Source: an uncultured Clostridia bacterium
GTDB lineage: Bacteria > Bacillota > Clostridia > Christensenellales > Borkfalkiaceae
NCBI GenBank assembly: GCA_934249215.1
Contig: CAKQKN010000008.1
Span: forward strand, 1 to 29,568
DNA length: 29,568 nucleotides
Reading direction: 5' to 3'
Part shown: piece by piece, positions 24,384 to 29,568 of the stretch
How positions within the stretch are numbered: the first letter of the stretch is position 1
How the letters are laid out: every line of letters starts with the position of its first letter
Program-made: the position numbers and the translations under genes
Notes under the pieces: generated by a model
The model's input: only the letters and a program-made list of their open reading frames with translations
The model's database searches: none
Told to the model about the DNA's origin: nothing

Positions 24384-26762
24384 TTATTGCGCTTTTGCAG
24401 TGTACGAAATATCGTCGAAATAAATCTCGGAGGCTCTCTCTACCCAGAACTGCACCGCCCAGATCTTCGAAAGACTGCTCGCCGCGACTCCCGATTCGCC
24501 TACGTTGACGGTGAACTGACACCAACTTTTCGCAGGAATGGATTTGTATACGTTTGGCTGCGCCACGCTGTTATCCGAGCAGATGACCTTGAATATGCTC
24601 ATGCCGAGCGGTGTATCGCCGGGATTATATACCCAGAACGAAAGAGTTCCGATATTGGAAAAATCTTTACCGCCGGTTATCGCTTCGGGAACAAAATTTA
24701 TTTTGTCGCCGGAAGTAAGATTTGCTTTAAGCGAGTATGCGCCGCTGCGCACTCCGTCGGCATTTTTCAAAGTGTTGTTACGGGTAAATTCGCAACTTCC
24801 GTTTTCTGCGTTGAGAGCGGAAAGCGCGCACGCCTCTTCCGTTTCGAAACTGTTGTTAACGTCTGCCGGCACGTCGCCTTTGGAAACGGGTTCGGCGGAC
24901 TTCGGAGTGTAAATGATATCGTCGAAATAAATCTCGGACGCTCTCTCTACCCAGAACTGCACCGCCCATATCTTCGAAAGACTGCTCGCCGCAACTCCCG
25001 ATTCGCCTACGTTGACGGTGAACTGCCACCAACTCTTCGCGGGGATGGATTTATACGTTTCGGGCTGATATACGGTATTGTCCGAACAAATCAGTTTGAA
25101 TATGCTCATGCCGAGCGCTTTTTCGTTGGGATTGTATACCCAGAACGAAAGAGTTCCGATATTGGAAAAATCTTTACCGCCGGTTATCGCTTCGGGAATG
25201 AAATTGATATTCGAACCGGATTTCAGGTTTGCTTTAAGCGAGTATGAGCCGCTGCGCACTCCATCATAATTTTTCGAAGTGTCGTTACGGGTAAATTCGC
25301 AACTTCCGTTTTCTGCGTTGAGAGCGGACAGCGCGCATTCTTCTTCCGTTTCGAAACTGTTGTTAACGTCTGCCGGCACGTCGCCTTTGGATTCGGGAAC
25401 GTCGGGCGTGACGGCAACTACGGTAGTTGCCGACGCGCTGTGCTTGCCGTTGTCCGCGGTGTAAACGATTTTATATTCGCCTTCGTCCTCGACGGTGAAT
25501 TTGCCGTCGCTCACCGTTACGAGCGCGCCTTTCGGGTCGGTCACTTCGACGGTCAGCGTCGCCCCATCGGAAACCTCGGGATTTTCGAGCGCGATAACGT
25601 CGCCGGGCTTCGCATCGATCGATTTCGTTACCTCGCCTATCGTTGCGTAATCCGCTCTGTCGTCATATACGATATCGTCAAAATACACCGTTACGGAACG
25701 AGCGAACCAGAACTGAACGCAATAAAGTTTTTCAAGACTGCCGAGAGCAATGCCCGTTTCGGTAAGGTTGACGGAGAATTTGCGCCAGGACTTCGCGGGA
25801 ACGAGTTTGTAACATTCCGCCATGGCGACGGTATTGTCCTTGCATATGATTTTGTAAATACTCATTCCGAGTTCTTTTTCGTCGGCATTGTAAACCCAGA
25901 ACGAAAGAGTGCCGATTTCGGAGAAATCTTCCGCGCCCGCTATCGACTGCGGCATAAAGTTAACCGTTCCCTCCTCCGATACTTCGGCTTTGAGCGAATA
26001 TGCTCCGCTATGTACGCCGTCCGCAAACGTTTCGGTGTCGTTGCGTGAGAAAGCGCATCTCGAATTTTCCGAGTTCAGCTTGTCGATAAAGCATTCCGCT
26101 TCCGTTTCAAAACTGTTTTTGACTTCTTCGGGAACGTCGCACACGGGATCGGGATTTTTATAAACGGTTATACTATGCGTTTCGGAAGCCTTTTTGCCCA
26201 TAATATCCGTTGCGGTGTAAACGACGGTATAGACGCCCTTTAGCGCGGGAGTGAATTTTCCGTCCGTAAGCGCAACGGCGTTACCTTCCGGATCTTTGAC
26301 TTCCACACTAACTTCGATCGAACTGCCGAGCGCGTCGGTTGCCGTTGCCGAAGCAAGCGTAACGACCGTTCCGAGCAAAACTCTTTCTTCGTTCTTACCG
26401 ACCGTCAAAACGGGCAACATGTCGTTGGACACGACCGTCACTTTGACGACTTTTTCGTCGGAAAGTTCGTCGAGCGTTATCGTATAAACGATACGATACT
26501 CGCCGACCGACGCGGGAGTAAAACGATTCTCGTTTACCGCGATTGCCGAACCGGACGGATCCGTAACGGCGACTGCAAGAGTCGCCCCGCTCGTATACTC
26601 GACGTCGGGCACTGTAACTTCCTGCGTAACGTAAACGCTGAAATCCTTTACTTCAGAAAGAAATTCAATTTTTTCGATTGCAGGATCGTCACTCACGCAA
26701 GCGGCAAACAGCGTTGCGAGCGCCGTTATGACCGCCAAGATCAAAATCGATACCTTCTTCAT
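24384..26762 (-). CDS. surface lipoprotein with three Ig-like and three jelly-roll domains
   Basis: A 792-residue protein. Signal peptide with FAAC (C22). Ig-like domains at about 30-110, 112-205 and 370-455 share the pattern 'tDPsG..v.v.dgkFT..~eGeYkIVYT'. Jelly-roll domains at about 204-365, 457-617 and 626-790 each start with NSFETE, contain GTLSFWVYN and the tail YFDDI.Y. The last two are nearly identical at DNA level (period 507 bp). It has no catalytic motif and is likely a multivalent glycan-binding protein on the cell surface. As first gene of the operon it should be the most expressed. The ribosome site is weak (AAGG about 14 nt upstream of ATG). The repeat domain family is not identified by name. 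Confidence 0.8.
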   Translation of the reverse strand: MKKVSILILAVITALATLFAACVSDDPAIEKIEFLSEVKDFSVYVTQEVTVPDVEYTSGATLAVAVTDPSGSAIAVNENRFTPASVGEYRIVYTITLDELSDEKVVKVTVVSNDMLPVLTVGKNEERVLLGTVVTLASATATDALGSSIEVSVEVKDPEGNAVALTDGKFTPALKGVYTVVYTATDIMGKKASETHSITVYKNPDPVCDVPEEVKNSFETEAECFIDKLNSENSRCAFSRNDTETFADGVHSGAYSLKAEVSEEGTVNFMPQSIAGAEDFSEIGTLSFWVYNADEKELGMSIYKIICKDNTVAMAECYKLVPAKSWRKFSVNLTETGIALGSLEKLYCVQFWFARSVTVYFDDIVYDDRADYATIGEVTKSIDAKPGDVIALENPEVSDGATLTVEVTDPKGALVTVSDGKFTVEDEGEYKIVYTADNGKHSASATTVVAVTPDVPESKGDVPADVNNSFETEEECALSALNAENGSCEFTRNDTSKNYDGVRSGSYSLKANLKSGSNINFIPEAITGGKDFSNIGTLSFWVYNPNEKALGMSIFKLICSDNTVYQPETYKSIPAKSWWQFTVNVGESGVAASSLSKIWAVQFWVERASEIYFDDIIYTPKSAEPVSKGDVPADVNNSFETEEACALSALNAENGSCEFTRNNTLKNADGVRSGAYSLKANLTSGDKINFVPEAITGGKDFSNIGTLSFWVYNPGDTPLGMSIFKVICSDNSVAQPNVYKSIPAKSWCQFTVNVGESGVAASSLSKIWAVQFWVERASEIYFDDISYTAKAQ
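24404..25391 (-). repeat. in-frame tandem duplication, period 507 bp
   Basis: Bases 24404-24884 and 24911-25391 are near-identical; for example ATCGTCGAAATAAATCTCGG occurs at 24411 and 24918. The offset is exactly 507 bp (169 codons), so the reading frame is kept. The third jelly-roll at about 25675-26150 is clearly more diverged. This is a recent duplication of one binding module. Confidence 0.9.
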
Positions 26763-27030
26763 ATATTTTTTTATGGCGCCTTATTATTTGAGCCGTTTTC
26801 GGCCCTTTTTCGCCACATCCTTTCAGTTAGTTATACAAATAAACACAAGTTCCATATACGTTTTAACACAAGTTTTTGCGCTTAAAGACAAATAAATCTA
26901 ACCCAAAAAGCAAAAACGAATTCGTTCTTTTATCCCATTGAGCCAAAGCAAATTCGACCTTTCTCTCTCCGCTTTTAAACTCCGAAAATATTGAATTTCC
27001 GAATTGTTTCGATTTTCGAAATAATTCCTT
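26763..27030 (-). promoter_or_regulatory. about 268-nt untranslated leader of the glycan-transport operon
   Basis: The distance from the predicted transcription start (about 27030) to the ATG at 26762 is long for this window. The leader is AT-rich and contains a direct repeat (26842-26874) and a 15-codon open frame ending just before the ATG with no useful ribosome site. I find no known riboswitch core. No other gene is seen in this stretch. Confidence 0.5.
26842..26874 (-). repeat. paired direct repeat AACTTGTGTT in the operon leader
   Basis: On the minus strand AACTTGTGTT occurs at 26865-26874 and again at 26842-26851, 23 bp apart. Two helical turns of spacing suggest a possible binding site for a regulator such as the ROK protein; that link is a guess. 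Confidence 0.4.
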
Positions 27031-27037
27031 TGCCAAT

Positions 27038-27066
27038 ATAATATCATACACTTTCTGGCTTGTCAA
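27038..27066 (-). promoter_or_regulatory. promoter of the glycan-transport operon
   Basis: On the minus strand TTGACA (27061-27066), 17-nt spacer, TATTAT (27038-27043). It is the only strong promoter upstream of the lipoprotein gene and should drive the seven-gene unit down to 16100. Confidence 0.85.
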
Positions 27067-27197
27067 TACCTTTTCGAAAAAAAATTCGGACATTTTTTTT
27101 CAGCGCTTTTTTCGCCTAAAAAACGGAAAAAGCACTCCGCATCAGATTGCTTTTACGTTTATACATATTGAAAAATTTTGTTGTTTGTTGCCGAATT

Positions 27198-27234
27198 AAA
27201 AAAACCTATAAATGGCAAAAAGCGCGCTTATAGG
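27198..27234 (-). terminator. minus-strand terminator upstream of the glycan operon promoter
   Basis: CCTATAA (27205-27211) pairs with TTATAGG (27228-27234); on the minus strand the stem is followed by seven T's (27198-27204). The loop is 16 nt. It would block antisense transcripts from entering the operon promoter. The right arm overlaps copy 1 of the TAGGTCGATTAT repeat. Confidence 0.5.
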
Positions 27235-27242
27235 TCGATTAT
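27217..27242 (+). repeat. AAAAAG-N8-TAGGTCGATTAT element, copy 1
   Basis: AAAAAG at 27217-27222 and TAGGTCGATTAT at 27231-27242. The spacing is the same in all three copies. It lies 92 bp upstream of the -35 box of the zinc-ribbon operon. The rest of the gap 27067-27333 shows no gene. Confidence 0.65.
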
Positions 27243-27333
27243 CGGCTATTATCCGGTGTAATTTTCTCGAGTTTTATCGTTTCTGTTGCAAAAAACCACC
27301 GCCTTACGTTACTGAACACGCAAAAAACAGGGA

Positions 27334-27362
27334 TTGACAAACGTTTCGTTTTGTGATATTAT
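27334..27362 (+). promoter_or_regulatory. promoter of the zinc-ribbon/membrane-protein operon
   Basis: TTGACA (27334-27339), 17-nt spacer, TATTAT (27357-27362). The start near 27369 leaves a leader of about 65 nt. Confidence 0.85.
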
Positions 27363-27434
27363 GCCGGAAGAAGATTTTAACGCAAGGCGGAAAAAATGTT
27401 TCAAAATAAATCGTGATAAATCGGAGGCAGCGTT

Positions 27435-27848
27435 ATGTATTACTGTGAAAAATGCAAACTGTTAAACAAAGAAACGACTTGCAAAAAATGCGGAAAATTT
27501 CCGCTCCCGCAGGCTCAATCCGATGACGTATGTTTCTTCGTAAAACTGTATTATATGCACGCGACAATGTTCGAAGAGGCACTGAAAACACGCAGCATTC
27601 CCGTCTTTTCGGTTCCCTGCGGATTTTCGCTCCGCTTAAGATCGAGCGATGACAGAAACGTTTACGTTCCATACGAGTTCTTCAACGAAGCCAACGAGGT
27701 TTATAAAGCTATATTTTTCCGGACGACAGAATCGGACGGTGCGGAAAAGTCCGCCAATACAAAAGAGCCCGACGAATCGCAAGAGTTCGAAAACACGGAA
27801 GAGTCGGAGCCGACCGACAACGCCAAAGACGACAACGACAAAAATTGA
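27435..27848 (+). CDS. small zinc-ribbon protein with DUF2007-like domain
   Basis: A 137-residue soluble protein. The N-terminus is a zinc ribbon: YYCEKCKLL and CKKCGKF give two CxxC pairs within the first 20 residues. Residues about 35-95 (MFEEALKTRSIPVFSVPCG ... VYVPYEFFNEANEVYKAIF) resemble DUF2007-type 'putative signal-transducing' domains. The tail (about 98-137) is highly acidic and likely disordered. GGAGG lies 8 nt before the ATG. It is followed after 1 nt by the membrane protein gene, so the two probably act together. The function is unknown and the domain match is by eye. Confidence 0.75.
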   Translation: MYYCEKCKLLNKETTCKKCGKFPLPQAQSDDVCFFVKLYYMHATMFEEALKTRSIPVFSVPCGFSLRLRSSDDRNVYVPYEFFNEANEVYKAIFFRTTESDGAEKSANTKEPDESQEFENTEESEPTDNAKDDNDKN

Positions 27849-27849
27849 T

Positions 27850-28230
27850 ATGGTGCGAATGAAAAGAAAGTTTTTCGGAATAAGCAAAATCGTTGTTTCA
27901 ATCGTTACGATTCCAATGTGGTTCGTGAAAATATTCGTTCAAAGTTCGTCATGGCGCGATTCAGCCGGTAATCTAAACACTTCCATACACGCTCACAGTA
28001 TGTTCGACAATATAGTTGAATTGCAATTCCATATTGTCCGTAACTTACGCGTTCCCGTTTTTGCATACGTAACGATTGCCTTATCCGTCGCTTCCGCTTT
28101 GCTTTCTTTTGCCGCGCTTCGCTCATCGGATAATAAGAAACTCTTCGTCACATCGAACGTAGTTTTCTTCTTTGGCGTTACGATTTTTCTGACGCTTATG
28201 TTCTTTACTTCTCTCATCGTCTGGCGATGA
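27850..28230 (+). CDS. small membrane protein of unknown function
   Basis: A 126-residue protein. I start at the ATG 1 nt after the upstream stop; a longer frame to 27649 overlaps the zinc-ribbon gene and is unlikely. There is no ribosome site of its own, so coupling is expected. Hydrophobic segments lie at about 9-30 (IVVSIVTIPMWFVKIFV), 70-92 (VFAYVTIALSVASALLSFAA) and 99-124 (LFVTSNVVFFFGVTIFLTLM), with a basic N-terminus MVRMKRK. No family is recognised. The terminator at 28268-28306 ends the unit. Confidence 0.7.
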   Translation: MVRMKRKFFGISKIVVSIVTIPMWFVKIFVQSSSWRDSAGNLNTSIHAHSMFDNIVELQFHIVRNLRVPVFAYVTIALSVASALLSFAALRSSDNKKLFVTSNVVFFFGVTIFLTLMFFTSLIVWR

Positions 28231-28267
28231 AACGAACGCCGACAACGGTCGGATGAAAATTAGACAA

Positions 28268-28306
28268 AAAAAGACTGACACGTGTGAAGTGCAGTCTTTC
28301 TTTTTT
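28268..28306 (+). terminator. terminator of the zinc-ribbon operon
   Basis: AAAGACTG (28270-28277) pairs with CAGTCTTT (28292-28299), followed by CTTTTTT. A-run upstream means it may act on the minus strand too. Confidence 0.85.
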
Positions 28307-28320
28307 GTTATTCGGCTCGC

Positions 28321-28346
28321 AAAAAGTGCGGCTGTAGGTCGATTAT
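28321..28346 (+). repeat. AAAAAG-N8-TAGGTCGATTAT element, copy 2
   Basis: AAAAAG at 28321-28326 and TAGGTCGATTAT at 28335-28346, with the same 14-bp register as the other copies. It lies just past the operon terminator. Confidence 0.65.
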
Positions 28347-28370
28347 TTGCGGTTTTGATAAAAAATCGCA

Positions 28371-28593
28371 AGTGCGGCGCGGAACGCGCCTAGATTCCTC
28401 GGAAGCCAAGTAAGAAAGCAAGGCTCGGGATGACACTTTTTTTCTTTCGTCATGTTGAGCGGAGCGAAGCGCAGTCGAAACATCCAGGTGCGTATGTCCC
28501 GCGCTCTTTAAGGATAGATAATGTTTCGAGTGCGGCGCGGAACGCGCATAGATTCCCCGAGAGCCGAACAAAAACGTAATGCTCGGGATGACG
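28371..28593 (+). repeat. two-copy intergenic repeat
   Basis: AGTGCGGCGCGGAACGCGC followed by a TAGATTCC..GGCTCGGGATGAC-type unit occurs at 28371-28434 and again at 28529-28593, offset 158 bp. Each has a CCTCGG or CCCGAG arm facing CTCGGG. Between them is CATGTTGAGCGGAGCGAAGC, a word common in dispersed intergenic repeats of gut Clostridia. No open frame or RNA gene is seen in 28310-28708 beyond these repeats. Confidence 0.7.
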
Positions 28594-28647
28594 AGAGAGA
28601 AAGGCAACTGTCGCATACGCGCCCCCGAAGGGGAAAGTTTACGGTGT

Positions 28648-28673
28648 AAAAAGACAAGCTATAGGTCGATTAT
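28648..28673 (+). repeat. AAAAAG-N8-TAGGTCGATTAT element, copy 3
   Basis: AAAAAG at 28648-28653 and TAGGTCGATTAT at 28662-28673, same spacing as copies 1 and 2. It lies 36 bp downstream of the exonuclease stop codon. On the minus strand its A-run becomes CTTTTT and may serve in ending that transcript. Confidence 0.65.
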
Positions 28674-28708
28674 CGTACTTTTTGAAGGAAGAACGGGACA
28701 CGGAAATA

Positions 28709-29551
28709 CTATCTCAGACCGATTGCTTTTAGAACTTCGGTCGTGGTGAGCCCTCGGAACTCGTATTCGAGTTCGTCGAGTTTAAACGGCAACGGCGCGG
28801 AGCCGTCGAGCTTTATGATTTTGTAATTTGTGGCGAGTTTTTCGGCGCCCGAAACGATCGAGCCCCGAACGGACGGCTTCGCTATAGACTCGGCGTTCGA
28901 AATCAGATTTTCCAGACTGCCGAATTCGTTAAGAAGTGCCGCCGCGGTTTTCGGGCCGACCTTTTCCGCTCCCCTTATATTGTCCGACGGATCGCCGACG
29001 AGCGATTTGAAATCGGCATAAACGCAAGGAGGAACGCCGAATTTTTCCTTTACGTATGCGGGAGTGCAGACGACCGATTTGTCGCCGCGATAGCGAAAAA
29101 CGGAAACGTTTTCCGTCACGAGCTGAAAAAAGTCGCTGTCGAACGACGAAACGACGATTTCGTTGTCTTTTCCGTAAGTCAAAGCATAGGCGGCAATCAC
29201 GTCGTCCGTTTCGAAAACCGTCGTTTCGGTATGTTTTACTCCAAGATAGTCGAGCGCGGCGTAAACGTCGGGAAGTTGAGAAAACGGCGATTCGTCCTCG
29301 CCGACCTTACTGTAATCCACTCTATTCGCCTTATAATCCGCATCGAGCGCGGAGCGTTCGTTTTCGTGCTCGCCGTCGAACAGCGCAACAACGTGAGTAG
29401 GCTCGGTTTTCCGCATGATTTTCAAGAGCGCACCGACAAAACCGAGCGTTCCGTGAATCGCCTTTCCGCGCTCGTTCACTATCCGCGCGGGCATTCCGAA
29501 AAACATCTGAAAAAGCAAGTTGCTTCCGTCAACGATCAAAAGTCGGTTCAT
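28709..29551 (-). CDS. stand-alone 5'-3' exonuclease (PolA N-domain/YpcP type)
   Basis: A 280-residue flap-type nuclease like the N-terminal domain of DNA polymerase I and Bacillus YpcP/ExoIX. The metal-binding acids are all present: D8 (IVDGSN), D59 (ALFDG), E114-D116-D117 (ETDDVIA), D138 and D140 (SFDSDFFQLV) and D187/D190 (GDPSDNIRG). YKANR (73-77) is the conserved basic motif. GPKTAAALL (199-207) is the helix-three-turn-helix DNA grip. It probably removes RNA primers or flaps. AGAGGGGG precedes the ATG. No polymerase domain is attached. The upstream neighbour lies outside the window. Confidence 0.93.
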   Translation of the reverse strand: MNRLLIVDGSNLLFQMFFGMPARIVNERGKAIHGTLGFVGALLKIMRKTEPTHVVALFDGEHENERSALDADYKANRVDYSKVGEDESPFSQLPDVYAALDYLGVKHTETTVFETDDVIAAYALTYGKDNEIVVSSFDSDFFQLVTENVSVFRYRGDKSVVCTPAYVKEKFGVPPCVYADFKSLVGDPSDNIRGAEKVGPKTAAALLNEFGSLENLISNAESIAKPSVRGSIVSGAEKLATNYKIIKLDGSAPLPFKLDELEYEFRGLTTTEVLKAIGLR

Positions 29552-29568
29552 GTCGGTACCCCCTCTCT

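Noticed and set aside
24351..25247. 298-residue plus-strand frame containing internal repeats
   Set aside because: The repeats simply mirror the 507-bp duplication of the real minus-strand gene.
24404..25391. Possible CRISPR array, because of direct repeats
   Set aside because: The repeat unit is 507 bp and coding; there are no short repeats with unique spacers anywhere in the window.
26769..26820. 15-codon open frame just before the surface lipoprotein ATG
   Set aside because: The purine-rich AAAGG touches the ATG directly, leaving no workable ribosome-site spacing.
27649..28230. 193-residue version of the membrane protein
   Set aside because: It would overlap 200 bp of the well-supported zinc-ribbon gene; the ATG at 27850 fits operon spacing better.

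Overview
The window looks like chromosome from a member of the Clostridia (Bacillota), probably an uncultured gut-type lineage. The grounds are GGAGG-type ribosome sites, many TTGACA/TATAAT-like promoters with exact 17-bp spacers, intrinsic terminators, lipoprotein signal peptides, a NarL-type two-component system, and a Gram-positive-type glycan-utilisation locus (ABC importer, ROK regulator, no SusCD). The taxonomic statement is inference; no 16S rRNA or ribosomal-protein gene is present.

Layout. 1-1740: an elongator tRNA-Met (cut by the window edge) and an initiator tRNA-fMet, then cysK with a leader that looks like a transcription attenuator. 1740-5618: a divergent two-component module. 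A sensor-like membrane protein that appears to be a degenerate kinase and a NarL-type histidine kinase overlap on the minus strand; the LuxR/NarL response regulator is on the plus strand. Two well-formed promoters sit back to back between them. 5689-7200: malQ (GH77 4-alpha-glucanotransferase) with its own promoter, sharing a bidirectional terminator with the response regulator. 7361-9272: an island holding the frameshifted 3' remnant of a large serine recombinase and an AT-richer orphan lipoprotein.

9437-26762: about 17 kb, all minus strand, forming a glycan-utilisation locus in two transcription units. The distal unit starts at a TTGACA-17-TATTAT promoter (27038-27066) with a ~268-nt leader. 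It encodes a multi-Ig/jelly-roll surface lipoprotein, a family-1 solute-binding protein, a MalF-like permease with an unusual ~190-residue N-terminal extension, a MalG-like permease, an exported GH123-like (DUF4091) protein, a lipoprotein and an exported Ig-like protein. The second unit starts at its own promoter (16046-16074) and encodes a ROK regulator, an SGNH/CE2-like esterase lipoprotein, a GH123-like protein with no signal peptide and a GH78 alpha-L-rhamnosidase-like enzyme with no signal peptide. The model is surface binding and partial trimming, ABC import without a local ATPase, then cytoplasmic cleavage. The substrate is not known; a rhamnose-containing, possibly acetylated and amino-sugar-containing glycan is the simplest inference.

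27067-28708: a small plus-strand operon (zinc-ribbon protein plus three-helix membrane protein) flanked by three copies of a 26-bp element, AAAAAG-N8-TAGGTCGATTAT, and by a two-copy intergenic repeat. 28709-29551: a stand-alone 5'-3' exonuclease related to the N-terminal domain of DNA polymerase I.
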